Source of the DNA: Haliclona indistincta
Lineage: Eukaryota; Porifera; Demospongiae; Haplosclerida; Chalinidae
DNA length: 64,000 nucleotides
NCBI GenBank assembly: GCA_964017065.1
Contig: OZ024786.1
Coordinates: 5,433,781-5,497,780, forward strand
Direction: 5' to 3'
The translations under genes and the position numbers were made by a program. Shown here in pieces: positions 21,709 to 32,407 of the stretch. Under the pieces are notes generated by a model, which did not search any database, was not told the DNA's origin, and was given only the letters and a program-made list of their open reading frames with translations. The first letter of the stretch is position 1. Every line of letters starts with the position of its first letter.

Positions 21709-22371
21709 GTGATGAGAGTGAAGCAGAAGTAGAGGAAGTGGAGGAGGCAGAGGAAGAAGAGGAGGAAGGGGAGGAGGTAGAGGGTGAGAACAAAGACAAA
21801 ATTGTATATTTTATAAAGGAAAAAAAAATAAATCTTTCTAGGTAATTGATGATAATGACAATATTAGCATCAAGCTCGCAATTTTGTGATAAATTATAAA
21901 TAAGATGATTATAATACTAGCATCAAGCTCACACAATTACAGAATGGCTAGGTAGACCCTCTTCCGTCAGAGTTGAGTCATTCACTGGTACATTAGGCAC
22001 AACATCTGCTCTCCCAGATGATCCAAAGTAGTTCTTTCAGCTGTTTTTCTCAGATGAGCTAATAGTAAAGGAAACCAATACGTATGCAGCACTGCGCAAA
22101 GGTGATGATGGTAGTACATGGAAGACAGCAAGAGAGTAATTTACTATTTCCTACTTATCCTTTTTATTTTACTTATTTCCTACAGTTTCAGATCCTGATG
22201 GGCATCGTTGATAAACCAGAGTTAAGAGATTACTGGAGCCGCAACCCAAGACTACACTATCCTGCCATTAGTACAAGGATCTCCAGGGACAGATTTGAAG
22301 AGATAACAAGATGCATACACTTTGTGCACAATGACACACTGCTGAAATTTCTGTCACCACAGTCGAGTTGA
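21709..22371 (+). pseudogene. piggyBac-like transposase, N-terminal part
   Basis: Three pieces in order: an acidic tract (ESDESEAEVEEVEEAEEE) at 21709-21800, the domain start at about 21960-22105 (VESFTGTLGTTSALPDD, then FFQLFFSDELIVKETNTYAA) with an in-frame tag, and 22187-22370 (ILMGIVDKPELRDYWSRN, RISRDRFEEITRCIHFVHND). This is the first third of piggyBac transposases (F-x-L-F-x-x-ELxxxIVxETNxYA, then YW and SRxRFExIxRxLHFxDN). It lies downstream of the C-terminal half at 19.8-20.4 kb, so the two pieces come from different copies or a rearranged one. Confidence 0.65.
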
Positions 22372-23874
22372 TATGCGAAATAATTAGTCACAAGGCTCAG
22401 ACAACAGACAGATTATTGTCAAAATGATGGATCCAACAAGTGTATTACAAACATGAAATAAAGTGTTTAATGATTCTGTCTTTATTGCATAGCCCAGTAG
22501 AGAATATCTGAAATGATATGGTCCACTCGATGCTGCCGTCAACTGGTGGATGAAAAAATGAAGACAAGCACAACATGCGTGTCACTATGGAGAACAATCA
22601 AGACTTGAAAAACTCACCAAGACAACTGGCCAAGTACAAGAGAACAAAGTTGAACATGATACAACTTCCTTTAGCAAGCATGTCATCATTATCACTATGG
22701 AGGCACAAAGCTGCTATAGTAGGAGGGCTTACTGTAATACTACTACATAAATATATAAAGCAGTAGATGCAAAAATTATGAGCAAGTTAGCAAGTAAGAA
22801 ATAGAGTTATACCCCCCAAGGGGATCATCCAAGTGCTTGTGCTTGTGTAATTAACTTGTTTGTTTTTCTTTATTCCTTCTATTGTCTATAAAAATCAAAA
22901 AAAAAAATCTTTCAAGCTCTACAATGCAGACAGGGATCGGTCAGTGTCCAAACAGTGGCTGAATTGCAGAGTTATTGATGTAAGCAGGGCTGCTACATGC
23001 ATCTCATTCCACAATGAATGGATTTCGATACCCACTAAATGGAATAAATCACAAGTTTCGTGCTGTTACTGGACAAGGCAAAAATAGAGAAGATATATAA
23101 GACCTAATTAAAGATACATCAACTACTTGTTTCAGATGCAATTGACTCTGTAGATGATCTTCTTTGGTGCGAAAGAAACAACAAGCAGCCTATTTGTTTT
23201 CTCATCAACTCTGCCATCAGAACAAGCGCATAATCACTTGCTATGGCTGTAGAGCTAAATTTGTGTGAGTAATATACTAGTACCCCCATTGGATCTTATT
23301 TTGAGTATAATCACTTCTGATTTGACTTCTCTATCTCTGTGCATGTGCTAATACACAATCTCTCTGAATCTGTCATTATTGCCTGGTGCAACGCTAGAGG
23401 TAGCTCAAAAAATATCATACAGGTGTTAACTACTAGTTAATAAGTAATGGGTTTTTCCTCCTTGGAAAACGAACCCATCGAGTATCTTAGCACAACAGCC
23501 CCAACTAAACAAACAACAGCTAACAAAATCAGCCAAGATCACAGTGACCAAAAGAGATCACCAGCAAAGGCTAGATCACTCCAAGAGCCTCATTAACAAG
23601 GCCAAACCTTTAACGATGACCTAGACACTACATCGGCCCACATGACTGCCTCAAAACTACCAGACTCCTCAATGAAATTGAAATTTTTGTGACTTAACAA
23701 GAAATAGTTGTACTACAAGCACAAAAAAAAAACACGTGAGAATAAAATACTACAGGACAACACTGGCAAGTGAGACAAATCGAAATTTGACTTGTGATCA
23801 CAGACTAGATGCTGCCAATACTGCAGCTACTGTATACACTAACTAGTAGTTATTAAAACCTGAAGTACTAGGAA
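22372..23874. other. Decayed region without a clear gene
   Basis: Probably the rest of the piggyBac copy. A weak Cys motif (RIITCYGCRAKFV) reads at 23228-23266 and an exon-like piece DDLLWCERNNKQPICF precedes it. Otherwise the frames are short and AT-rich. Confidence 0.35.
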
Positions 23875-24084
23875 TTAGTTCTAACAGCATAGGAGATTTC
23901 GAAAAGCTTACTCGGATTCTGACCAAGTTTGCCCAGTGCTACAGTGGAGGATTGATGTCAGATGATATCAGCATCCTATAGCTGCTTCTGCCAAGCCATC
24001 ATCTACAGCTATCACCACGAAAGATTTGACTAAAAAATTAAACATTATTTTACATAAAGATTAAAGACTGAGTTAGAGTCAGGT

Positions 24085-24104
24085 CCCTTCTAGATCTAGA
24101 AGGG
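24085..24104. repeat. 20-bp perfect palindrome
   Basis: cccttctagatctagaaggg reads identically on both strands. Confidence 0.85.
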
Positions 24105-24220
24105 TGAATATGATATACAAAATATGCAATATATATTTTGTTAATTTTTACGTTTCAATTCGTTTAGTATAGTGATCGTTGTTGACATACCAAACGGAAT
24201 ATACTGTGAAAATAAAACAG

Positions 24221-24293
24221 TAAACTTTGACGATTGAGATGTCAAATTTGACAAAAATTTATGAAGATGTCAAATTTGACATTTGAAGTTTAC
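24221..24293. repeat. Small hairpin with repeated tgtcaaatttgaca
   Basis: The 14-bp palindrome tgtcaaatttgaca occurs twice (about 24239-24252 and 24268-24281), enclosed by gtaaactttga and the near reverse complement tttgaagtttac. Confidence 0.7.
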
Positions 24294-25330
24294 CTCTGGA
24301 AAGATGCATCTGAGTGTAAATTTTGAGAGTTGTTGTGAAATTCCAACCATTGTGACATGGGGCAATTACTATCATTCAAGTTCTGATAGGATTTGGCTGG
24401 AAACCTACGGCACTGTTTAACTCCAAGAAAGTGCAGAGAATGAATTCTCACTACTGGAAACAGTTAGTTTCAACTAATAACTGTATCAGAGATCTAAATA
24501 ATTTATTTATTATTGTTACCACAAAGAATAATTATATACTCTATAGGTAGCAAAGATAGCAAAGTTAGAGACAGGATTAAAGAATACGTTTGATCGAATG
24601 GATGGACCATTCTTAAAATCTCTGGACTAATCACTAGCTAAATTAAAGGTAGAGAGGCAGGCGTACCATGTTAGCACTTTTGTTGGTAATCACGTGCACA
24701 AGCTTGTTCAAGTACAATCTGGATACCATGAAGTGACTAGTTACAATAATATTAATATGAATATTGATAGGGAGAAAATGCTGAAGCTTTGTGTGCTAGA
24801 TAGATCAAAGTAGCAGAGAAAGTGTGTCCTGAACTCCTACCAGCTGCGAGAGAGGTCAATACTAAATTTACTACTGACACTGTTTGGAAAGTGCCACAAT
24901 CTTTACAATGGTGGGACATTGTCAGATGCAGAGATAGATGAGCTGGTACGTACAATGTTTCACTACTACGTCACATAAATCCCTGTATTTAAACAGACAC
25001 AAACATCAAGAAGTTCCTCGATTTTTATTGAACAAACTTTCCTGATGCAAAAATACTCCTAAAATGCATTTCTTGGAGGATCGTGTTGTCCCATGGGTCA
25101 GGAAGTACAAAATTGGGGCTGGTTTGATGGGTGTGCAAGGAGCTGAGCCAATACACGCACTCATCAATCGGCTCGACGAACAATATAATGGGATCCCCAA
25201 CAGTCTACACAGATATTGTGGGGGAACAGAACCTTGAGGCCTCACCACTACTGAACTCACTCCAGCCACCACCCAAGAAGTACAACAAAAAGACTCAATG
25301 ACATTCACCACACACAAGTTCATTATCACC

Positions 25331-25972
25331 ACACTCAGATACCCAAATTTATATAGCGTACTTCCACGCAGTATAAGCGTGCAGAAATATTTGATGTGTT
25401 TGATGCATCTTCGTCAAATTTAGATCTGGGCTTTCGATTCGGAATATCTCCTTCATCATTTTCGTGTATTTTTGTAACGCCCTACATATCATTCATTATT
25501 AATTGATTGATTTGTGTTGGCAAGTGAGTAGCCACGAAGCAGACATATCAAGAAATGAACAGTAGGTAAGTGCTTTGTTGGCGCAAGCCTTGAATTATAT
25601 GTGTCTATTAAAATGGTAAACCTGGTTGGTTGATGCTAGTGCACCATGGAAACAGTTGGTTCGTCACAGTAAAAGTGCTTATTGCAATCCGATTGGCTGT
25701 TGACTGTTATGGTTCTTACGGCAGGGTATTTAAAGGCAGCAAGTAATGCAGATAGTAGTTCTGTGCCAGCACCTGCGAACCTTATCTCAACTTAGTTCTG
25801 ACCGGTTCCCGAGAAGTCTTTTCAACCACCAAACTGTACTCCACTTACCTGATCATTAACTGACTATTTCCTGCTACTGCGCTGTCAACTACTGACCAAT
25901 CTCAGTGGTCTTGCAGCATCGCGGTCCGCCTGGATCATTACTCACTACAAGATAATATACCGCCAGCCGCAA
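25331..25972. other. No gene; promoter-like spacer
   Basis: No frame of note. A tatttaaag box at about 25728-25736 lies about 240 bp before the next ATG-led frame (25973) and might be a promoter or part of an old LTR; there is no second LTR copy to prove it. Confidence 0.3.
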
Positions 25973-26418
25973 AATGGTGAAGAGGAAACTAGAACTCAAA
26001 ACTTTCAGAGATCTTGGAGGCTGCGGATAATGCTACGGTAAACGGTATCATTGGTGGCGTGTCACCGGTGAAGAGTGGAAAAACCCACCGTATACTAAGT
26101 ATGTTGCCGGGAAAATCTCTGAAGGAAAAAACCATGAAATTAATCAGTTTTGATTACAAGTCGACACCTGAGATGAAAAATTTCAGTGAAGAAAAAGCAC
26201 CTGTGGCAGTTACTAATTACTTGTTAAGAAGACATCTGATGGAAAATTTGAATTCATCGCCAGTCCCAAAAACTGTATTCATGAGATCTGCAAGAGCGTT
26301 CAATTTACCAGAACATCTTGATTCAATTGATCCTGACTACGCAAAGACTGTTAGCTTGGACAAACTTACCATATTTATGCCAAATCAACAAGTTGTGGTG
26401 CTTGTTTCTTGTATGTAG
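25973..26418 (+). pseudogene. OB-fold-like transposon protein fragment
   Basis: The first frame starts MVKRKLELKTFRDLGG and slips at about 26015 into EAADNATVNGIIGGVSPVKS, followed by MKLISFDYKSTPEMKNF, KAPVAVTNYLLRRHLME and a tail ending VVVLVSCM. Proteins with VxGxVxxxSPVKxSxKxxxYFxGxxSDGxKxxRLVGF, then PVxLxNCxVKR, are frequent in sponge and cnidarian repeats and resemble single-strand-binding OB folds. The YF core is lost here. ssDNA binding is an inference only. Confidence 0.45.
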
Positions 26419-27473
26419 ATACTACTGGAACAATATGCTAGCATGTCAAGCATGTTAACGACATAACGAGAAACTCATCAAGACTCCGGCCACGCTCCAT
26501 CAAATTGCTGTCAACAGTCCGTGGTATAGAGTGGGAATTGACCTGATCGGACCGTTAACCAGGACCTCTTCAGGCTATACCTACATTATTACCACCTACT
26601 ATGCTTATTTCAGGAAATGGCCTGAAGCCAAACCAATACGTGACAAATCAGCAGAGTGTGTGTCAGAGTTTCTCTTCAACGACATGGCAGTCCAGCAATC
26701 ATACAAAGCGACCAGGGGAGAGAGTTCGTAAACAACGCCAATAAGAACCTCTGTGCACTCACAGGTGTGGAACACAAAATGCCTGCGGCATATCATCAGC
26801 AGTCTAATGGCTTGGACGAGAGATTTAACCAGACCCTGTGCAATGCATTGTTTGCATACAGGTAAGCAACCAAATTACACATTCCAAAAGGCATCTCATG
26901 AGTAATCAATCAGCAAAATTTTCTTACAAGCCAGCAAGCTTCTGGCAAATACACTCCATTTTATGTACAAGTGGAAGCCTAGATTGCCAGTGCAGCTTAC
27001 AACGCAGTCATCCTCTGAGCCTAATGATCTGCTGAGTCATGCGTCAACAACGGAAATTTTTACCTCGACGTGTCATCATTATCACAGACAAAGCAGGTGC
27101 CTAATAAAATTATAGCTGCTAGTGCTACAAAAATGTCTATGTTTGCTTAATTGTCACAGAAGTGACAGAAGTTACACAAGTTACAAAACTTCCATTTTAC
27201 GATGACACACTAACAGTTGAGTTTAAATCAACTGCAGATTGCATCAGTGTAATACTGATATTTCCATTTTTACTTTACTTAATAGGTTCAAATAAAGCCA
27301 TTCAGAGTGGCGGAGTGTAGTTTTTTTATGGGGAGAGAGGGAGAGGACACTATCATTGATCCTTAGGAACACATGAAGGAAATGCTGACGTGGGCTGAGG
27401 AGATTGACTCTCGCGCAAAACAAAACAAGGCACAACAGACACAAAAGAAGCATTATGATGCAAAACACAGACC

Positions 27474-28377
27474 CAGACGCGATTCTACGATGGGGCTGAG
27501 GGTGCGCGAGCACCCCCCTCCTCTCCACCCACACTTTAATGCCACTCCTATATTATTTTAAAATTATACATGTTTCACGTGGATATGCGGTATATGCGTG
27601 TGCACCTGCTATAGCAGCTGTACTTTGATAACAAGCGGTCAAGATGTCTCAGACTCTTCTAAAGTACTTCGAGCCAATTGTTAATGACACAGACTGTGTG
27701 AATTGAAGACACGATTCGGACAGCACCAGAAAACCGTGCTACTAGGTGTCGCCTTAATACCAACAGTACTATTGGCATCGACTATCCCAGAAGAACAACA
27801 ACGCCATCTCTCTGACATCTGCCAGCTAGCTAAACTGTACGAGAGTGACTTACCATCTCCTCAGTGCGTAGAGAGTGAGCTTCATTCCTGGCAGGTCAAA
27901 TGGCAACAGCAACTCACTCAAAACGGGAAGAACAGTCTGCCAACAACTCTCTGCCAGACACTCTACCAGTGACGACTTGCTCTGCCGAGAGATTGTTCAG
28001 CAGCCTCAAGCGACTAAAAACTAGCTTGAGGTCAAGAATGTCAACAACACGGTTGTCTGGGCTGACACTGCTTCATGTCCACAGAGATATCAAAGTCAGC
28101 ATAGATGATGCTCTGAACGAGTTTGCCAGGCGGCACCCAAGACGAATGCGAATGACAGACGTTTTCAGTGACTAACTTGGACAAGCAGACAAAGACAATG
28201 AACTTAGATAGGCTAGACAGTGACTTACAGCGGTTTGTAATGATTATTTATTATAATAATCGCAGCCAGCGCAACGCGATTGTTAACTCTCGAACATTTA
28301 CAACATATACGGTAAATACGTAACATAAAAAATAGCTGCCCAGCACCCATCTGTCCTCATTCCTAGAATCGCCACTG
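27474..28377 (+). mobile_element. hAT-derived insertion (904 bp) with TIRs
   Basis: Left end cag-acgcgattctacgatggg (27474 on) and the reverse complement of the right end (cagtggcgattctaggaatg, ending 28377) match as imperfect terminal inverted repeats. The flanks share agacc directly outside both ends (27469-27473 and 28378-28382), a partial target duplication; hAT elements normally make 8 bp. Removing the insert plus one copy of the duplication leaves the gypsy integrase frame continuous, which supports these borders. Inside is a decayed hAT transposase tail. Confidence 0.65.
27700..28175 (+). pseudogene. hAT transposase C-terminal part, frameshifted
   Basis: First frame: LKTRFGQHQKTVLLGVALIP, EEQQRHLSDICQLAKLYESD, ELHSWQVKWQQQLTQ. 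Then a one-base slip near 27960 gives LPVTTCSAERLFSSLKRLK, LRSRMSTTRLSGLTLLHVHR. This is the hAT dimerisation domain (LPVTTxSAERSFSxLKxIKxxLRSxMxxxRLxxLxLL) of the P52rIPK/TTF-finger lineage. The N-terminal finger and RNase H core are absent; they are too long for this 0.9-kb element, so it was probably an internally deleted, non-autonomous copy. Confidence 0.75.
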
Positions 28378-28594
28378 AGACCACCACTCTTCAAAAGTGG
28401 TGACAAGGTGTGGGTGTACAATGCTCACAAGGAGACACGTAAAGGTAAGATTAGATTTATAGAAGTTAGCGTCGTGCATGTAAGTTGTACTTATAGGTGG
28501 AAAACTATCCAGGAACTGGAGCAGCCCATATGAAGTTTCAAAACACTCTTAGGGCAGAAATATCTCTTCGGTGTACTTGCCACAGATACGATAC

Positions 28595-28915
28595 CATTTG
28601 TGCAAATTTTACATATAAATAATAACCACTGGATCACAGCAACTGATGTATGGTGCGAGACTGGTGATGTATGCATTTACAGCAGTATGCATAGGTACAT
28701 CACACTTCACTATAAGATGATAATATGCTCTGTCCGTAAGAAAGTGCTAAATTTTCGTCTTGTCAATATGCAATCACAGACAGATGTTGTAATCTGTTTG
28801 CCATAGCAGTGGCCACAACAGGAAGATATTGATTGATGCATCTTCTTGCAACTGGGATGTCACAAAAATGCAAATGCTTCTCACAATTTCTTTACAAAAT
28901 CAAAAGCTAGAATAG
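28595..28915 (+). pseudogene. Ulp1-like (C48) cysteine protease fragment
   Basis: The frame from 28600 reads MQILHINNNHWITATDVWCE, TGDVCIYSSMHRYITLH; after a slip near 28768 comes RCCNLFAIAVATTGRY. In Ulp1-type proteases of animal transposons the line is QILHxxxNHWVxxS, then VYDS, then DCGxFAIAFAT: here the catalytic His (NHW) and Cys (CCN) positions are kept and the Asp of YDS is lost. It removes SUMO-like tags in active relatives. This copy is dead. Confidence 0.45.
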
Positions 28916-29049
28916 TTTCCTACTAAGAAAAAGCGATGGTTTTTGCACAGGCTAAAATTTACCAAGATAATAAAGAAAAAATCTTTTGCAAATGCAGGTC
29001 ACCAATATTTATCCTAGACTGGCCTTTTTCTGAAATTTGGACATAGTAA

Positions 29050-29364
29050 AAGCACACCCATTGTACTGGCTGACAGTTGGAGACGGTATTTTGGCTCAAA
29101 TTGTCAAGAATAATTTTCCCTTGCTATCGGCAGCTGCACAACAAGACTTAGCAGAGAAATACTAGGCCTAGTCTCACCTTGCAAAAAATTAATGCCCTTC
29201 GCTACGTAGCTGGGTATGTTCCACAAGCAGTATTTAAGAAGCTCAACCTCCATCTGAGCACTGTCAACACCTGGCTGCAAAAGTGTCTAAAATTAATGAA
29301 AGCTTCTGTGAATGCACAGACTAATAATCTTCTATATGCAGATGATTATTGGAAGTCGCGTTGA
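29050..29364 (+). pseudogene. Fragment of the unnamed ALRYxAGYVP protein family
   Basis: Frames read YWLTVGDGILAQIVKNNFPL, then after stops INALRYVAGYVPQAVFKKLN and HLSTVNTWLQKCL. The same text occurs in the long minus-strand ORF of the P element (37211-38043), where it is intact. DNA identity with that copy is high over about 250 bp. The copy here ends at taa/tga after YADDYWKSR. Confidence 0.6.
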
Positions 29365-29429
29365 ATCGCGTATAAACTTGTAAATAATGGGTGTTAGACT
29401 GTGTGAGTCTTGAATTGGAAAATCACGAC

Positions 29430-29945
29430 TTAATGTCCGGAGAAGAATCGAGTGATTATGATGCCAGTTTTCATGAAGCTACTGATCTAGACATTGTAGG
29501 TTGTCGAAAGCATTCTCTAAGAATTCGAAAGCTGTATTACAGCCTACTAGCTGATCAGGTTCCTGTGTCTAAAATAGCCAAGATAATTCAATCAGCTTTA
29601 AAAGGTTTTCACCCCTCTCTAAATGTCACGAAAGACTAGAACACTACACACGCACTGTGGTTTTAATGTGAATGAACTGAGCCTGCCTAAGAAAACTTGT
29701 GCAAGCTACACATGGATTGCAAATATGCAAAGGGATACCCAAGCAGCCCGTGTTTCTGGCCTGTTGCAACCAAATTCTTGGTTGCGACCAGTGCTATCTC
29801 AATGCAACAGACATGGAATTCATCTGTCCAAATAGTCAGAGTCATGAAGTAGCTACTTACCCTGTTAAGGGTTTGGATGAGGTGTATAATCAGCTACGCA
29901 AGGCAGCCGTCGAGACTGATGACTCTGCATATCACTTTTGACAAT
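29430..29945 (+). pseudogene. Transposon protein fragment with Cys-ribbon
   Basis: An ATG-led frame at 29432 (MSGEESSDYDASFHEATDLD, KLYYSLLADQVPVSKIAKII, LKGFHPSLNV) ends tag at 29637. A second frame gives LSLPKKTCASYTWIANMQ, and a third NQILGCDQCYLNATDMEFIC and VKGLDEVYNQLRKAAVET. The LLADQxPxSKIAxxI ... LPTxxCASYMR string is known to me from cnidarian and sponge repeats; the CxxIxGCxxC part looks like a degraded treble-clef or RING-like finger. Function unknown. Confidence 0.4.
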
Positions 29946-29994
29946 TGCAACCATTGTCATACTCATTAACACATTTGGAGAGTAACCATCTCGC

Positions 29995-30150
29995 ACGGAA
30001 ACCGAAAGTGATGTGCTTAAAGATATTGAAATACTCAAGAGATGCCACCCGATAAACAAGTCACAAAATATCAACCATATCCCAGCAGGGTGTTTCGAAG
30101 CAGTCGGTATAAATTGTGACGGGGACTGTCTTTCACATTTTTACATGTTC
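29995..30150 (+). pseudogene. Possible OTU-protease-like fragment
   Basis: Open frame ETESDVLKDIEILKRCHPIN, HIPAGCFEAVGINCDGDCL. The DGDCL string resembles the catalytic Cys box of OTU proteases (DGxCLFRA). Nothing else of such a domain is visible, so this is a weak call. Confidence 0.2.
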
Positions 30151-30345
30151 TGTTTCGATAATCGATTACAAGCATATACAGATCCTTGAAGGTTATTTTT
30201 ATTTCATACAAATAAACGAGACAGTGTACTTTACGATCAATATCCCATAAAGATTTCCATTACTTTCGATTACCATTTTATCGAGTTTAAACAATTTTTG
30301 TCGGCTGTGTCGAAAATGGAAGAAAAAGTAACCATTGACATACTC

Positions 30346-31316
30346 AATAATCAAGACTTGACATCCCTGCAAATGGTTTCTGGGGTGGAAGATATGAGAA
30401 GTGCTTCCTGGACGTAAGAGTGTTAAATCCTCATGCTCCCTCCAACCGCCAATCTTCACTCGTCAACTGCTTTAAAAAGCACGAATTAGAAAAAGAAGTT
30501 ATGGCCCGAGAGTCAGAGAAGTTGAGCACGCCTCTTTTAGGCCACTGGTTCTTTTTGCCAGCGGCGACCTTACCAGATAAGCAACAACCGCCCACGATTG
30601 GAGGTATAGGAGCATTGATGGAGATCAAGAATTTCAGTTCCTTTGATCGGTTAATTTCAGTCACAACTAGAGTTCTGGCAGTTTGTCGACTTTTTCGGTC
30701 TACTATCCAATCCGAAGTAACCACGGACGATCAGGATGACCGCACTAAGGCAGAATCTCTCTGGATTATTGACTCACAACTTGTACTTGTGAAGGAAAAA
30801 GCATTCTCTATATGGAAAGGTCAGTTCAATTTATTCCAAGACGAGAAGAGGATTTGGAGATGTGGTGGCCGTATTCAAAATGCTGATTTGACTTACTCCA
30901 CAAAGCACCCAATTCTGATAGCCCGTTCCCACTATCTCGCTACCTTGCTTGTCTGGAGAGCTCATGAGAGAGTATTTCACGGAGGAGTGAAAACAACGTT
31001 GACTGAACTAAGGAGTCAGTTTTTGATAATTTGTGGAAGGAGCCTCGTTAAACAACTGATAGGAAAGTGTGTCATATGCAGAAGATTTGAAGGCAAGCCA
31101 TACAATGCCCCAATCCCTCCACCACTTCCGCCATTTCGAGTGCAAGAAGCCCCGCCATTCTCTTCATCAGGAGTGGACTTTGCAGGACCGCTATACATCA
31201 AGCATGAGAATGAACTCTCCACAGACTTTGCGAAGAGAAGGTGCGATGTATTTGTAGTAACAATTATGAATCATGCAGATAAGAACATCAAAGAGATCGA
31301 AACATCTTATCAATGA
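30346..31316 (+). pseudogene. Chimeric frame: GFW/DVRV domain joined to BEL/Pao integrase
   Basis: One frame without stops. Its first 60 codons (SRLDIPANGFWGGRYEK, DVRVLNPHAPSNRQSS, KKHELEKEV) match the GFWxxRYExxFxDVRVxNPxAPSN tail found on diverse transposon polyproteins. From about codon 62 it becomes BEL/Pao: RLISVTTRVLAVCRLFRS, IWRCGGRIQNADLTY, HPILIARSHYLATLLV, the H2C2 finger (HERVFHGG ... CVICRRFEG), and the integrase start SGVDFAGPLYIK with the first catalytic Asp. It breaks off before the second Asp. The join is in frame, so it looks like one protein but is a fusion of relics. Confidence 0.65.
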
Positions 31317-31379
31317 TTATTGTTTCTGTGCTACGGCAAAAAGCTACCACGATACTACCTATAATTATTATGGACGTAG

Positions 31380-31690
31380 CAATCAATCTCTACTCTATCA
31401 AAGAATTCATGAGCTATTACAGGACAACTTTCCCCGAAGCAACAGTACTACCAAAAATGCACATTTTAGAAGACCATGTAGTAGACTGGATTAGAAAGTG
31501 GGAGATAGGTTCAGGATTGATGGGAGAACAAGGGGCAGAGAGCATTCACGCTCACCTGAACTTGCTGGAGGCTCAGTTTAGAGGGATACGAACAGTTAAA
31601 GTATATTGTACGAGAGTACAATCTCAATCTCGAGGCAGCCCCAGCACTGAACTGCCTACAACCTGCACCTAAGAAGTACAAGAAGGACTG
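31380..31690 (+). pseudogene. Unnamed PKMHxLEDH family, third fragment
   Basis: The frame reads EFMSYYRTTFPEATVLPKMH, ILEDHVVDWIRKWEIGSG, LMGEQGAESIHAHLNLL and EAQFRGIRTVK, ending near LPTTCT. It is the best preserved copy of this block in the window and directly follows the BEL/Pao fragment. Same family as 24.6-25.3 kb. Confidence 0.6.
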
Positions 31691-32146
31691 TTAAAACTAA
31701 CTCTTAAGCATAGGCAACACACTAAGATAAGTACATGGTACAAACCTTCAATTCCTGACAGACAGAATGAGTGAAATGAACATTAATTTTATACCCAACT
31801 TGCAAAACTTATTCACATCACACCACCCAATGAGAACACATTTACATAATAACCAAGTCGCTGTCAGGGACAAAATGTTTTATTTTGCACATGGTAGCAC
31901 TCACAATAAGGTAAGGAGCAGGCAAGCAGCACAAAGGCAACATGAGGTTATGCATTAATGTGGTCTGCAATTCATGCACATCAAAAACCACTACAAAAGC
32001 TTGGTGTGGTTTAAGCCCTCAGATAATGAATACATTTAAATTTTGCTTTGATCATCTCCCAAGAGACTTGAGAGTTGGGAATAAAATAGAGAAGCAGTTC
32101 TCCCATGTGTCACTTCTGCTAGTTTATTCTCAATCCTCGATCCTCC
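31691..32146. other. No supported gene
   Basis: Short frames only (for example MSEMNINFIPNLQNLF at 31767). No motif recognised. Confidence 0.3.
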
Positions 32147-32407
32147 ATGAGTACAAAAAATATTGACTTTGGTAAACTGGTGGACTATTTCCTGGAAAGG
32201 GGTCCACCGCCGAAAAAAGCTTCAAAGAAATACTGGGAGCTTGTGAGCATCACTGTTTATTCCCGAAAAGGTGACAAGTTCAGAAAAGAAATTTTGAGAA
32301 GTTGGTACTGCAACCGGCATAGAGTGAAGGAAACGGTAATCTACCACTTGAAAGCAGCTACGGTGAAGTTCATTTGCAGTAAGCGTATGAGGGGAAGGAG
32401 CATGTGA
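32147..32407 (+). pseudogene. Unassigned basic protein fragment
   Basis: Open frame of 86 codons: NIDFGKLVDYFLERGPPPKK, KYWELVSITVYSRKGDKFRK, LRSWYCNRHRVKETVI. Very rich in Lys and Arg with paired aromatic residues. The surroundings suggest a transposon protein; family not recognised. Confidence 0.3.

Larger units (their letters stand above)
23875..25330 (+). pseudogene. Unnamed transposon protein (PKMHxLEDH family), two fragments
   Basis: First fragment 23878-23980: FEKLTRILTKFAQCYSGGLM. Second copy 24570-25330 in shifting frames: LETGLKNTFDRM, LKVERQAYHVSTFVGNHVH at 24645-24705, CPELLPAAREVNTKF, GKCHNLYNGGTLSDAEIDEL at 24886-24945, then after a stop-rich slip KMHFLEDRVVPWVRKYK, GAGLMGVQGAEPIHALINRL and QYNGIPNSLHR. 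I remember this string (VERQxYHGxxFVGNHVHxxL ... PKMHxLEDHxVPWxRKxxxGxGLMGEQGAESIH) from many cnidarian repeats; it has no name or known function that I can give. Another copy is at 31380-31690. Confidence 0.55.
26490..28560 (+). pseudogene. Ty3/gypsy-type integrase, split by a hAT insert
   Basis: Pieces in order: LHQIAVNSPWYRVGIDLIGP with the first catalytic Asp (26500-26700), a frameshift, then SPAIIQSDQGREFVNN with the second Asp, and YHQQSNGLDERFNQTLCN with the Glu, 26680-26865. Next come FMYKWKPRLPVQL at about 26957, EEIDSRAKQNKAQQTQKKHY at 27398, and beyond the insert GDKVWVYNAHKETRKG and KLSRNWSSPYEV (the SH3-like end). The last two are separated by a 50-nt GT-AG intron-like gap (28446-28497). 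The D,D-35-E core is therefore recognisable but broken. A sister copy lies at 32.5 kb. Confidence 0.7.
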
